Assembly: GCA_037443765.1 (NCBI GenBank)
Contig: JBBINS010000002.1
Coordinates: 1 to 64,000, forward strand
Length of the DNA: 64,000 nt
Source: CAIKZZ01 sp037443765
GTDB taxonomy: Bacteria > Pseudomonadota > Gammaproteobacteria > Steroidobacterales > Steroidobacteraceae
Direction: 5' to 3'
Program-made: the position numbers and the translations under genes
Shown here: positions 8,818-18,939 of the stretch, piece after piece
How positions within the stretch are numbered: position 1 is the stretch's first letter
Layout: each line of letters opens with the position of its first letter
Notes under the pieces: generated by a model
Told to the model about the DNA's origin: nothing
Databases searched by the model: none
What the model saw: only the letters and a program-made list of their open reading frames with translations

Positions 8818-9747
8818 ATGCCCTGGACCGCCCTGCTGCTCGTCGTCCCTGCCGTGGCGGCGCTGGTGCTCGCGCTCGAGTTCGCTGCGCCGCGATGGAT
8901 GGCGCGCAGGTGGCTCGCACTCGAGCGTGCGCGGGCGGGGCTGCGCGCCGCAAGCGTCGACGTCCCGGGCTTCTCGATGCCCTACCTCGACGGCGGCCGC
9001 GGTGAACCGCTCGTGCTGATCCACGGCTTCGGCGCCGACAAGGACAACTTCACGCGGATCGCGGGCTCCCTAACGCCGCACTTCCGGGTCGTCGCGCCGG
9101 ACGTGCCGGGTTTTGGTGAGGCGAGCCGCGATCCCGCGGCGCGCTACCACATCGACGCCCAGGTCGAGCGGTTGCGCGCCTTCATCGGCCAGCTCGGGCT
9201 AGGCGCCGTCCACCTCGGCGGCAGCTCCATGGGGGGATTCATCGCCGCGCAGTACGCCGCGACGTATCCCGCGGACGTGCGCAGCCTCTGGTTGCTCGAC
9301 GCCGCGGGCGCGACGCTCGCGCGCGACACCGAGCTCATCGGCCGCTACATCGAAACCGGCGAGATGCCGCTGCTGGTTTGCCGGGAAGCCGACTACGGCG
9401 CGCTGCTGCGCGCGGTCATGTACCGGATGCCGCTGCTGCCGCACTCCCTGCGCGTGGTGCTCGCGCGGCGGGCCGTCGCCGACTTCGACCTGCACACCCG
9501 GATCTTCCGCGAGATCGGGATCGAGTCGCCGGTGCTCGACGATCGTTACCCGGCGATCCGCGCGCCGACCCTGATCGTCTGGGGCCGGGAGGACCGGATC
9601 CTCAGCCCGGCCGCCGGCGAGGCGATGCGCCGGTCGATTCCGCGATCCAGACTCGTATTGATGGACGCCACCGGCCACCTGCCGATGATCGAGCGCCCGC
9701 GGGCCACCGCGGCGGACTTTCTGGCGTTCGTCGCCGCCCCGCCCTGA
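8818..9747 (+). CDS. Membrane-anchored alpha/beta-fold hydrolase
   Basis: The 309-residue protein has an N-terminal hydrophobic segment (residues 5-24) that would anchor it to the membrane or act as an uncleaved signal. The hydrolase core has the oxyanion motif LIHGFGADKDNF, the nucleophile elbow GGSSMGG (Ser137), the acid in WGREDRIL (Asp259) and the base in ATGHLPM (His287), a complete Ser-Asp-His triad. It sits 10 bp behind the Baeyer-Villiger-type monooxygenase, so a likely job is hydrolysis of the ester or lactone that enzyme makes. This is inference from position. Related proteins include lipases and C-C hydrolases, which cannot be excluded. Confidence 0.85.
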   Translation: MPWTALLLVVPAVAALVLALEFAAPRWMARRWLALERARAGLRAASVDVPGFSMPYLDGGRGEPLVLIHGFGADKDNFTRIAGSLTPHFRVVAPDVPGFGEASRDPAARYHIDAQVERLRAFIGQLGLGAVHLGGSSMGGFIAAQYAATYPADVRSLWLLDAAGATLARDTELIGRYIETGEMPLLVCREADYGALLRAVMYRMPLLPHSLRVVLARRAVADFDLHTRIFREIGIESPVLDDRYPAIRAPTLIVWGREDRILSPAAGEAMRRSIPRSRLVLMDATGHLPMIERPRATAADFLAFVAAPP

Positions 9748-9845
9748 AGGCCGGCCGCCGGCCGGCCTGCGGCAACCCCGGACGAGCGCCGGGGGCCGGT
9801 TCTGCGATAGTGGCCCATCCCCTCGGACGACCGGGAGTCGCCGCC

Positions 9846-10322
9846 ATGACCGCCGCCATTGATGCCCTGCGCTCGAGCCCGCTCGCGACCGAACTGACGC
9901 CCGCGGAGACCAAGGTGCTCGCCGAACTCGTCCGCATCCGGGCCCTCAAGGACGGCGAGGTGCTGCTGCCGGAGGGCGCCCGCGACGGTCTGCTGCACGT
10001 CGTCGTCAACGGCCGCATCGACGTGCTCAAGGACGGCGCCCACGGACGGACGCTGCTGCACACCGTCGAGCCCGGCGACCTCGTCGGCGAGTTGTCGTTC
10101 ATGGACGACGAACCACGCTATGCCGCGCTGGTCGCCTCGGGCGCGACGGAGGTGCTGGTCCTCGACCGGCGCGACTTCGAGACGCTCGTCGAGCGCGAAC
10201 CGCGCGTGGTCTACAAGGTCATGCGCGCCGTGATGCGCGTCGCGCACAAGGTGCAGCGCCGGCTGAGCCTGCAGATGCGCGACCTCGAGAACTACCTGTA
10301 CCGGACCGGCGCCAAGACCTGA
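9846..10322 (+). CDS. Stand-alone cyclic-nucleotide-binding domain protein
   Basis: This is a 158-residue protein made almost entirely of one cNMP-binding beta-roll (about residues 18-125: DGEVLLPEGARDGLLHVVVNG, EPGDLVGELSFMDDEPR, ATEVLVLDRRDFETLV) and a C-terminal amphipathic helix. The phosphate-binding cassette GELSFMDDEPRYAALVA lacks the canonical R-T/S-A order of true CRP proteins. It has no HTH, so it is not a transcription factor of the Crp/Fnr type by itself. It could be a regulatory subunit or a small effector. The start is ATG 9846, 98 bp after the hydrolase, and it is convergent with the deacetylase gene. Confidence 0.75.
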   Translation: MTAAIDALRSSPLATELTPAETKVLAELVRIRALKDGEVLLPEGARDGLLHVVVNGRIDVLKDGAHGRTLLHTVEPGDLVGELSFMDDEPRYAALVASGATEVLVLDRRDFETLVEREPRVVYKVMRAVMRVAHKVQRRLSLQMRDLENYLYRTGAKT

Positions 10323-10330
10323 CGCGTCCT

Positions 10331-10350
10331 GGCGCCGCTACGGCGGCGCC
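10331..10350. terminator. Bidirectional hairpin between convergent genes
   Basis: GGCGCCGC and GCGGCGCC form a perfect 8-bp stem with a TACG tetraloop. It lies 9 bp after the cNMP gene and overlaps the last codons of the deacetylase gene. There is no T-tract, so its strength as a terminator is uncertain. Confidence 0.5.
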
Positions 10351-11066
10351 GATCCGGGCGGTAGCATCTCGGCCACCGTGACGAAGCGGAAGCCGCGCAC
10401 CGCGAGCCCGTCGACGATGCGCGGCAGCGCCTCTGCGGTGTGCCAGCCGCGACCGTTGACGTGCAGAATCAGGATGTCGCCCGGCCGCGTCCGCGCGAGG
10501 GTCTGCGCGACCAGGCGGTCCGCATCGACCGTCGGCGACGGGTCGCCCTCCGCCCAGCGCCAATGGACGACCTGGTAGCCGAGCGAACGCACGAGCGCGA
10601 CGGTGCGCTCGTCGGCATTGCCGCCCGGGAACCGGAACAGCGTCGGTCGGCGCCCGGTCAGCGCCACCAACACGGCCTCGGCGCGCCTCACCTCCGCACG
10701 CACGCGATCATCCGCGAGCAGGCGCATGTCGCGCGGATGGCTCCAAGTGTGATTCTGGATCGACACGAAGTCATGACGCGCGAGTTCCCGGACGTCGTCG
10801 GCATTGTCGCGCGCGAAGCGGCCGCCCATGAACACCGTGAACGGAATCCGGCGCTGGATCAGAAAGTCGGTGATCCCGTGGTCGAGGCGCATGCGCTCGA
10901 AGGCCTCGCAGGCATCGAAGGTCAGAGCCACCACCCGATCGCGCGTTGGCAGCCGCGTCACGATGCCCGCCGGCACTGCGTCGGCGGCTGCGGGCGTCGC
11001 GGCGGCGAGCGCCGGCACGCTGGCAAGCCAGCAGAGCACCGCCGCGCCGACGCGCACGCCGTTCAC
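10338..11066 (-). CDS. Exported polysaccharide deacetylase (NodB-homology domain)
   Basis: The 242-residue protein has an N-terminal signal peptide (VGAAVLCWLASVPALAAATP) and a carbohydrate esterase 4 domain that removes N- or O-acetyl groups from cell-envelope or extracellular polysaccharide. Motif 1 is ALTFDACE, where the classic TFDDG is replaced, as in a known subgroup. Motif 2 is NHTWSHP, giving the metal-binding H-x3-H. Motif 3 is LFRFPGG, and the last His motif is ILILHVNGRGWHT. The best start is GTG 11066, which overlaps the stop of the GNAT gene (GTGA), indicating translational coupling. It is the third gene of a DUF4404-GNAT-deacetylase transcript. Confidence 0.82.
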   Translation of the reverse strand: MNGVRVGAAVLCWLASVPALAAATPAAADAVPAGIVTRLPTRDRVVALTFDACEAFERMRLDHGITDFLIQRRIPFTVFMGGRFARDNADDVRELARHDFVSIQNHTWSHPRDMRLLADDRVRAEVRRAEAVLVALTGRRPTLFRFPGGNADERTVALVRSLGYQVVHWRWAEGDPSPTVDADRLVAQTLARTRPGDILILHVNGRGWHTAEALPRIVDGLAVRGFRFVTVAEMLPPGSAPP

Positions 11067-11572
11067 GGCGTACGCCACTCGCTGCGCAGGATCGACATGA
11101 TGCAGCGATCGGCGCGCGTGCCGTCCGGCATCCGGTACGCCGACCGGAGCAGTCCATCCTCGCGCATGCCGGCGCGCCGGTAGACGTGGCGCGCACGCTC
11201 GTTGTGGGTGAAGACGTCGAGCCACAGGCGCTCGTTGGTCGTGGCCGTGAAGACCCAGTCGACGACGACGCCGAGGAATGGCGCGCCAAAGCCGCTGCCC
11301 GGCCGGGTCACGCAGATGCGCTTGAGCTTCGCCCCTTCGTGCGGGTCGGCGAGCGGCTGCAGGATCGCGAAGCCCTCGAGCTCGCCGCCCGGCCGGCCGC
11401 CGACGAGATAGCACGTGTCCGCCCGCGCCATCGCCGCGGCGTGCTCGTCCCGCGTCCACTGCGCCGTCAGCCGCTCGTAACCGGGAAGCCGCTCGGTCGC
11501 GAAGACGAAACCGACGTCCGCCGTCGTCGCGCGGCGCAGTTGCGAAACCGCACCCTGACCGGCCGCACGCAT
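11063..11572 (-). CDS. GNAT-family N-acetyltransferase
   Basis: The 169-residue cytoplasmic protein has a GNAT fold resembling RimJ/RimL-type enzymes. A central strand (GFAILQPLADPHEGAKLKRICVT) is followed by the acetyl-CoA pyrophosphate loop RPGSGFGAPFL, then WLDVFTHNERARHVYRRAGMREDGLL, a standard C-terminal motif where the incoming chain is recognised. The acceptor is not predictable; ribosomal protein N-termini, amino acids or a sugar are possible. It starts 3 bp after the DUF4404 stop, and its own stop overlaps the deacetylase start, so all three are probably co-transcribed. Confidence 0.8.
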   Translation of the reverse strand: MRAAGQGAVSQLRRATTADVGFVFATERLPGYERLTAQWTRDEHAAAMARADTCYLVGGRPGGELEGFAILQPLADPHEGAKLKRICVTRPGSGFGAPFLGVVVDWVFTATTNERLWLDVFTHNERARHVYRRAGMREDGLLRSAYRMPDGTRADRCIMSILRSEWRTP

Positions 11573-11575
11573 TCC

Positions 11576-11824
11576 TCAGATCCCCGCCTTGCCGAGCAGG
11601 TCGCCGACCTGGCGCAGCGTTGCCGCGACGGCCGGGTGGTCCGCCTCGAAGCGGACCGCCAGCGCCTCGAAGCCGCCCGGCGTCGTCGGCGCCGCGAGCC
11701 CGAGCCTCTCGATGTCGGAGACGACGACCCCGAGCAACCGCCAAGACTCCGCGTCAAGCGTTGCCGCCCGCGCCAGCTCGTCGTGCAGGCGCTGGAGGAG
11801 CGAGTTGAGTTGTTCACTGGACAT
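11576..11824 (-). CDS. DUF4404 family small protein
   Basis: This is an 82-residue helical protein. LNSLLQRLHDELARAATLDAESWRLLGVVVSDIERL is characteristic of DUF4404, and a C-terminal helix carries ALAVRFEADHPAVAATLRQVGDLLGKAGI. No function is established for this family. It starts at ATG 11824 with GGGAG upstream and leads an operon with the GNAT and deacetylase genes. Confidence 0.7.
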   Translation of the reverse strand: MSSEQLNSLLQRLHDELARAATLDAESWRLLGVVVSDIERLGLAAPTTPGGFEALAVRFEADHPAVAATLRQVGDLLGKAGI

Positions 11825-11901
11825 GAGGCCACTCCCGGGCGTAGACACCGCACCGATTCTACGTGATCCGGAGGCCGGCCCCGGCGGCCACCGCAATAAA
11901 C

Positions 11902-11928
11902 GGGGCGGGCCCACCAGGCGCCCGCCCC
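11902..11928 (-). terminator. Terminator-like hairpin downstream of hsp20
   Basis: GGGGCGGGC and GCCCGCCCC form a perfect 9-bp stem with a 9-nt loop. On the minus strand it is followed by GTTTATT, a weak T-rich stretch. It is positioned to end the hsp20 transcript before the DUF4404 gene. Confidence 0.65.
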
Positions 11929-11955
11929 ACCGAGACCTCGCTCGAGTCAGGTCCG

Positions 11956-12408
11956 CTACTGGACGGCGATCTCGATCGGCTTCGGCATCGCCGCGACCAC
12001 CTTCGGAATGTGGACCGTCAGCACGCCTTCCGCGCATTCGGCGCGGATCTTGGCGACGTCCACGTTCTCGGGCAGCGTGAACGTACGGACGAACTTGCCG
12101 TAGAACGTCTCGACGCGATGCACCGTGTCCTTCTTCTCGTCGACGGCGAACTTGCGCTCGCCACGGATCTTCAGGAGGCCGTCAACGACGTCGATCTTGA
12201 CGTCTTCCTTCTTGACTTCCGGGAGCTCGGCCTTCACGAGGTACTCGTCCTTCTTCTCGATGATGTCGGCATTCGGACGCCACTCGGCGGTGATGTCGAG
12301 CTTCCGCGGCCAGGCGATCCGCGGCATGAAATCGCCGCTGAAGAACGGCTCGAACCGATCCAGATAACCTTCAAACGCCTTTACTGGGAATAGATCGCGG
12401 GCAAGCAT
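11956..12408 (-). CDS. Small heat-shock protein, Hsp20/alpha-crystallin family
   Basis: This ATP-independent holdase chaperone is 150 residues long, the usual size. The alpha-crystallin domain spans about residues 42-138. It begins PNADIIEKKDEYLVKAELPEVKKEDVKI, continues GLLKIRGERKF and VETFYGKFVRTFTLP, and contains the signature AECAEGVLTVHIPK. A C-terminal IxI/V-type motif for oligomerisation is present as PIEIAV. The start at 12408 has a strong AGGAGG. The 199 bp upstream lack a recognisable sigma-32 CTTGAA box, so its heat regulation cannot be read from the sequence. Confidence 0.92.
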   Translation of the reverse strand: MLARDLFPVKAFEGYLDRFEPFFSGDFMPRIAWPRKLDITAEWRPNADIIEKKDEYLVKAELPEVKKEDVKIDVVDGLLKIRGERKFAVDEKKDTVHRVETFYGKFVRTFTLPENVDVAKIRAECAEGVLTVHIPKVVAAMPKPIEIAVQ

Positions 12409-12607
12409 GGCATCCTCCTAACCCCCACCCGCTGCGGCTGGTGTTGCCGCGTCGTCTTGGGTGGGCAACGGAAGCGTGCGCGTTCGTGCCGCGCCGTGCC
12501 ATTGGCAGAGTGGCGATATATCTAGGCGCACGCCCATGGCGGGCTTCGCCGCCCGAAATACCCGCACCCTGCAGAATCAGCGTGTTGCGCGCCGTGCGCC
12601 CAGCGCG

Positions 12608-13201
12608 TCACACCGTCGCGAATCGCCTCGCGTGTGCGCTCCACGGCGGCGCGCTCGCGAGCGCCGCGACGACCTCGTCAGCGCTCGCGACGACCTGCCA
12701 CATCTCGAGATGACGCGCGTCCATGAAGCGCTCGCGCACCGCGGACGCGAACAGGGCCAGCAGCGGGGCGTAGTAGTCGCGCGTGTTGACGATCACGATC
12801 GGCCCGAGGAACACGCCGAGCCGCTTGAGCGTGATCGCCTCGAGCAGCTCCTCGAAGGTCCCGCAACCGCCCGGCAGCGCGACGACGGCCTCGCTGCGCG
12901 ACAACATCAGGTGCTTGCGCGTCCGCATGTCCTCGACGATGTGCAGCTCGGTGAGGCCGTCGTGCGACACCTCGAGGTCCTTGAGGAAGCGCGGCAGGAC
13001 ACCGATCACGCGCCCGCCGCGCGCGAGCGCGCCGTCGGCGAGCGCACCCATCGAACCGATCCGGCTGCCGCCATAGACGATCGCGCGGCCATCATCGGCG
13101 AGCAGCCCGCCGAGCCGCCGAGCCGCCGCGTGGTACTCGGCATCGCAGCTGCCGCTCGAGGCGCAGTACACGCACACGGTGCGCGCCAGTCGCTCGCTCA
13201 T
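12608..13201 (-). CDS. LOG-family nucleoside monophosphate phosphoribohydrolase (TIGR00730)
   Basis: This is a 197-residue Rossmann-fold protein. Family members remove the ribose 5-phosphate from AMP and cytokinin nucleotides. The diagnostic PGGxGTxxE motif is present as LPGGCGTFEELLEA (about residues 109-122). The substrate-loop segment MRTRKHLML and the N-terminal VCVYCASSGSCDAEY are typical. The annotation lysine decarboxylase sometimes given to this family is a historical misnomer. It is a single gene, divergent from the membrane protein gene at 13280. Confidence 0.88.
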   Translation of the reverse strand: MSERLARTVCVYCASSGSCDAEYHAAARRLGGLLADDGRAIVYGGSRIGSMGALADGALARGGRVIGVLPRFLKDLEVSHDGLTELHIVEDMRTRKHLMLSRSEAVVALPGGCGTFEELLEAITLKRLGVFLGPIVIVNTRDYYAPLLALFASAVRERFMDARHLEMWQVVASADEVVAALASAPPWSAHARRFATV

Positions 13202-13279
13202 CGCTTCACCCTGCCGGCGAGGAGGGAGCCGCCATTCTAGCGAATGCCGGCGGCGCGGCGCGGCGCATAATGCCCGCGC

Positions 13280-14341
13280 ATGGCAGCCGACTCCTTTTTG
13301 GGCGGCGCGGCGCGGGCCTTTGCCAGCCCGCCGCTCCTGCTCACGGCGGTCACCACCGCCGTGCTGGCGATCGGCGACGCCGCTGGAATGATCGGCATCC
13401 CGGTGCTGCTGATCGGCAGCTCGTGGGTCTGGACCTACACGTACCTGCTGGTCAGCGCCACCGCGCACGGGCGGCCGCTGCCGGTGCTCGCCGTCGAGAA
13501 CGCCAACCCGTGGCACGAGCCGCGGCCGCTGCTGCAACTCGCGATGCTCGGGACCGCGGCGAGCCTCGCATGGTGGCTCGGCGAGCACGTCGGGCGGTGG
13601 GCCGCGGTCGGCGTCGCGGCCGCGACGCTGCTGTCCTTCCCTGCCTCGCTCGCGCTGCTCGCCGTCGAGGGCGAGCCGCTGCGCGCCGCGTCGCCCGTTG
13701 CGATCGTGCGCGTCGCGCTGGGCCTCGGACCGCGCTACCTCGCCGTGGTCGCGCTCGGTGGTGCCTACGGGGTCGTCACGATCGGGCTCGCCCGAGTCGT
13801 GCCGACGTTCGTCGTGGTCGCCGTCGGACAGATGCTGCTGTACTCGCTGGCGACGGCACTCGGCGTCGCGCTGTACGCGCGCCGCCACGAACTCGGCCTC
13901 GAGGCATGGCACTCGCCGGAGCGCGACGCGGCGCGTGACGCCGCGCTCGCCGACCGCGACCGGACGGCGCTCGCGGCCGAGATCTACGGGCTCATGCGCG
14001 CCCGCCACCCCGAGGTCGCGTGGTCGCGGGCGACCGCATGGCTCGAGGCGGCCGGTCGCGATCCGGCGGCGATCCTCTGGCTGCGCGATCGTGCGCTCGA
14101 GTGGGACGAGCGGCGCTTCGCCGACCGGCTCGGCGAGGAACTCGTGTCGCGACTGATCGCCCTCGGCCGCCGCGGCGAGGCGCTCGCGGAGGTCGAGGCC
14201 TGCTGGCGGCGGGGCGGCAGCTTCGCGCCTATCGACTACCGCGACCGCGACGTGCTCGAAGGCGTCGCCCGCGAGCTCGGGCGCGACGTCGTGCGCGAGC
14301 GCCTGCGGGCCGAGCGCGGGCGGCGCGGCGAACCGGCCTGA
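13280..14341 (+). CDS. Multi-pass membrane protein with a soluble helical C-terminus, unknown function
   Basis: The N-terminal 200 residues of this 353-residue protein contain about five or six hydrophobic segments, including LLLTAVTTAVLAIGDAAGMIGIPVLLIG, YLAVVALGGAYGVVTIGLA and FVVVAVGQMLLYSLATALGVALY. The remainder is a charged, Arg/Glu-rich helical tail with DRDRTALAAEIYGLMRARHP and LGEELVSRLIALGRRGEALAEVEACW, which could hold TPR-like helices. The family is not recognised with confidence; similar proteins are annotated only as membrane proteins. Its stop lies 48 bp before L-serine dehydratase on the same strand. Confidence 0.65.
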   Translation: MAADSFLGGAARAFASPPLLLTAVTTAVLAIGDAAGMIGIPVLLIGSSWVWTYTYLLVSATAHGRPLPVLAVENANPWHEPRPLLQLAMLGTAASLAWWLGEHVGRWAAVGVAAATLLSFPASLALLAVEGEPLRAASPVAIVRVALGLGPRYLAVVALGGAYGVVTIGLARVVPTFVVVAVGQMLLYSLATALGVALYARRHELGLEAWHSPERDAARDAALADRDRTALAAEIYGLMRARHPEVAWSRATAWLEAAGRDPAAILWLRDRALEWDERRFADRLGEELVSRLIALGRRGEALAEVEACWRRGGSFAPIDYRDRDVLEGVARELGRDVVRERLRAERGRRGEPA

Positions 14342-14389
14342 CGCCCGCCCGGAATTGCGGCGCCGGTGCGATCCCGTCAGACTTCCCGC

Positions 14390-15760
<1,371 letters not shown>

Positions 15761-16073
15761 CGGCGCTGCCGCGGACGCGACGGTTCAGCGGGGCGCGGGG
15801 CCCCGCGGGCGCCGTGGGCAGGCGGCGGGCGGCCGGCCTGTACTCGCGGCCAGATGCCGGCGCCAGCGGATGCCCTGCACGAGCCCCGCGTACAAGAGCC
15901 ACACTGCGCTCTCGGGCGTCATCAGGGATTCCGGATCTCGAGGGGCATTGGGTTTCACGACGACCTCCCGGCTTCCCTCCATGGATCGGCCGGACCGGGC
16001 GACGCTTGAGCCGCGCCACTTCAGGAAGCCGAAAGCGTGACCGGCTGCCCGTCCCGGGCCGCCGCGCACCGCC
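15761..16073. other. Intergenic stretch, 313 bp, no convincing gene
   Basis: This lies between convergent sdaA and ppc. A perfect 14-bp palindrome (CGCGGGGCCCCGCG, 15794-15807) sits 34 bp after sdaA and may aid transcription termination. A short minus-strand frame from ATG 15982 (MEGSREVVVKPNAPRDPES) runs to 15785, but it lacks a ribosome-binding site and I cannot support it as a gene. Confidence 0.4.
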
Positions 16074-18794
16074 CTACCCGGTCGCCTGCAGGCCCTGGGC
16101 GATGCCGGCGATGCTGGCGATCAGTGCGTCCTGCAGGTCGAAGTCCTGCCGATCGGTCGCCCGCCAGCGCCGCAGCAGGTCGATTTGCATCAGGTGCATG
16201 GGGTCGACGTAGGGGTTGCGGAGCTTCATCGCCCGCTGGATCCCCGGTTCGCCGTCGAGCAGGCGTCGCTGGCCGCGCAACCGCAGCAGCCACTCGCGCG
16301 TGCGCTCGAACTCGGCGCGCACCGTCGTGAAGTGACCGCGGTGCGCCGGCGCGGCGAGCTCGGCGTACCACGCCGCGATGTCCATGTCGGCCACCGTCAT
16401 GCCGAACTCGACCTCGTCGAGGAGCAGCCCGAAGAACGACCACTGCGCGAGCATCCGCTCCAGTACCGGCGCACCGTGGCGCGCGGCCGCGGCGTCGAGC
16501 CCGGAGCCGATCCCGAACCATGCCGGCAACAGGTGGCGGCTCTGGCTCCAGGCGAAGCCCCACGGCACCGCGCGCAGCGCGTCGAGACCGGAGCGCCCCG
16601 CGCGGGTCGCCGGCCGCGACCCAATCTGCATCCGCTCGATGACGTCGATCGGCGTCGCGTCCCGGAAGTACTCGTAGAAGCCGTCGGCCCCGTGGACCAG
16701 GTCGCGGTACGCGGCGCGGCTCGCCGCCGCGAGGACGTCGAGCGCCTCGCCGAACACGGGCTCCGGCGCCGGCCGGGCGGGCCGGCCGGCGAGCGCCTGT
16801 AACGCGCCGCCGAGCGACTGCTCGAGGCTGCGCATCGCGATCGGCCGCAACGCGTAGCTCTGGTTGATCACCTCGCCCTGCTCGGTGACGCGCAGCACGC
16901 CGTGAAAGCTGCCGGGCGGCGCGCTCTTCAGGATCGTCTCGATTCGGTTCGTGCCGCGCCCGGTCGTGCTGCCGCGGCCGTGAAACACGGTCAGCGCGAC
17001 ACCCGCCTCCGCCGCCGCCGCGGCCAGGGCGCCCTGCGCGCGATGCAGGGCCCAGCGCGACGCGGCGAAGCCGCTCTCCTTGTTGCTGTCGGCGTAGCCG
17101 ATCATGACCACCTGCCGATCGCCGCGCGCGGCGATGTGGCGCCGGTAGATCGGCTCGGCCAGCAGCACGCGCAGCGTGCCGCCGCTGCCGTCGAGCGCGT
17201 CGACCGACTCGAACAGCGGAGCGACGTCGAGCGGCACCTCGCCGATCCGCTTGTCGACCATCTCCGCCCAGCGCGCGAGCAACAGCACCGACAGTACGTC
17301 GTCCGGCCCCGTCGCACCGCTGACCACGTAGTCGCCGATCGCCTCCCGGCCGTGCCGGTGGCGGCCGTGCATCAGCTGCTCGAAGACCGCGAGCGTGCGA
17401 CGCCCGACGGCATCGAGCGGGTGCGCCGGTCCCTCGTCCCGCTCGAGGGCGAGCCGTACGCGCTCGAGTCGCTCCGCGGCCGACCGGACGCCGAACTCGG
17501 CCTCTCCGAGCCCCTGCCCGACCACGGCGCGGTGGACATCCGCATGCTGGCGCACGTCGAGCGTCGCGAGATGGAAGCCGAAGGTTCCGACGCGCCGCAG
17601 CAGGCGCTCGACATGGAACAGTCCGGCGCGCGTGCCCTGGTTGCTGGCGAGGCTCTCGGCCATGACCTGCACGTCGGCGAGGAACTGGCCGGCGTTCTCG
17701 TAGTGGTGCGGGCGTCCGTCGTAGGTATTGCGCAGGCGCGCGGCGAGCTGGGCACAGAACTGCCGGTACGGCATGCGGTCGTGGCGCGCCGGGGCGCCCT
17801 GCTGCGCCGCCGGCATCAGCATCGAGTACTGGTCGATGCGCGACTCCAGCGCCTTCGACACGCCGACCCGGCTCGCGCTCTGCGACAGCCGCTCGCCGAG
17901 GCGCTGCACTTCGACGTAGTAGGCGTTGACGATCACCAGCTGCTGCCGCTGCAGCGTCTCGCGAATCGTCTTCGCGTGGACGTCGGGCGCGCCGTCCATG
18001 TCACCTCCGACCCACGAACCGAAGCGCAGCACCCGCGGCAGGTCGTGCGCGGTCAGCGTCGCGCCGAAAGCCTTCTCGATCGCGGTCGCGAGCTCCTCGT
18101 AGAAGCCGGGCAGGATGCGGTACAGGATCTCGGCGAGGAAGAACAGCACGTGCTCCCGCTCGTCGGCCACCGTCAGGCGCTCGCGCGGGTGCTCCTCGGT
18201 CTGCCAGCCGGAGGTGAGCTCGGTGCGGATCTGCTCCCAGGTCGCGCGCCGCTCGCCGGGCGTGATCGACGGATCCAGCCGATCGAGCAGCAGCTCCGCG
18301 ATCTGCTGCTGCTTGCGCAGGATCGTGCGCCGGGTCGACTCGGTCGGATGCGCCGTGAACACCGGGTAGACGCACAGCTGCGACAGCCGCCCGCGGATGT
18401 CGGCGAGCGTGCAGCCGTCCTTCGCGAGGCGCGCGAGCGCGTCGTCGAGGCCCCCCGGCTGGGGCTGCGCCGAGTTGTTGAGGTACTCGCGGCGTCGCCG
18501 GATCCGGTGCACCTTCTCGGCGAGGTTGACGACGTGGAACCAGGTCGAGAACGCGCGCACGAGGTCGCGCGCCTCCCTCGGGTCGCGGCCGCGTGTTCGC
18601 CGCAGCAGCTCCGCCTCGCCGCCGTCCACGCCCTCGCGTCGCTGGATCGCGGCGACGCGGTCGCCCTCGACCAGGTCGAAGCGCTCGCGTCCGCACTGCT
18701 CGAGGAGGATCTCGCCGACGAGGGCGCCGAGCGCGTGGACGTCCTCGCGTAGCGGCGCGTCCTTGGCGGGGAACTGGATGTTCTGACGGTACAT
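16074..18794 (-). CDS. ppc: Phosphoenolpyruvate carboxylase
   Basis: This cytoplasmic enzyme carboxylates PEP with bicarbonate to oxaloacetate, replenishing the TCA cycle. It is 906 residues, close to the usual 880-930. Motifs in order are VFTAHPTES, FGSWVGGDMDGAPDV, VMIGYADSNKESG (normally GYSDSxKDxG), FHGRGSTTGRG (normally FHGRGGxxGRGG), TEQGEVINQSYALRPIA, the C-terminal RNPYVDPMHLMQIDLLRR and the terminal GLQATG. The catalytic His and Arg positions are retained. The small deviations match a divergent clade found in Xanthomonadales-like bacteria. It is monocistronic and starts at ATG 18794. Confidence 0.93.
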   Translation of the reverse strand: MYRQNIQFPAKDAPLREDVHALGALVGEILLEQCGRERFDLVEGDRVAAIQRREGVDGGEAELLRRTRGRDPREARDLVRAFSTWFHVVNLAEKVHRIRRRREYLNNSAQPQPGGLDDALARLAKDGCTLADIRGRLSQLCVYPVFTAHPTESTRRTILRKQQQIAELLLDRLDPSITPGERRATWEQIRTELTSGWQTEEHPRERLTVADEREHVLFFLAEILYRILPGFYEELATAIEKAFGATLTAHDLPRVLRFGSWVGGDMDGAPDVHAKTIRETLQRQQLVIVNAYYVEVQRLGERLSQSASRVGVSKALESRIDQYSMLMPAAQQGAPARHDRMPYRQFCAQLAARLRNTYDGRPHHYENAGQFLADVQVMAESLASNQGTRAGLFHVERLLRRVGTFGFHLATLDVRQHADVHRAVVGQGLGEAEFGVRSAAERLERVRLALERDEGPAHPLDAVGRRTLAVFEQLMHGRHRHGREAIGDYVVSGATGPDDVLSVLLLARWAEMVDKRIGEVPLDVAPLFESVDALDGSGGTLRVLLAEPIYRRHIAARGDRQVVMIGYADSNKESGFAASRWALHRAQGALAAAAAEAGVALTVFHGRGSTTGRGTNRIETILKSAPPGSFHGVLRVTEQGEVINQSYALRPIAMRSLEQSLGGALQALAGRPARPAPEPVFGEALDVLAAASRAAYRDLVHGADGFYEYFRDATPIDVIERMQIGSRPATRAGRSGLDALRAVPWGFAWSQSRHLLPAWFGIGSGLDAAAARHGAPVLERMLAQWSFFGLLLDEVEFGMTVADMDIAAWYAELAAPAHRGHFTTVRAEFERTREWLLRLRGQRRLLDGEPGIQRAMKLRNPYVDPMHLMQIDLLRRWRATDRQDFDLQDALIASIAGIAQGLQATG

Positions 18795-18939
18795 CGCGGA
18801 GCAGCGGGGCCGGCGGGTCGGGGTGGGCGGCCCGAATGATATCAGGCGGCCTCCGGAGCCACGTCGCGGGTACCCCGCACCCGCCCCCGACGCCGCGAGG
18901 ACTCGCGCCCGCCAGCGCCGCTGCGGCGCAAGCGCCGAA

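Noticed and set aside
12409..12607. Sigma-32 promoter or ROSE-type RNA thermometer before hsp20
   Set aside because: No CTTGAA/CCCCAT pair and no U(U/C)GCU anti-ribosome-binding element opposite the AGGAGG that I could identify.
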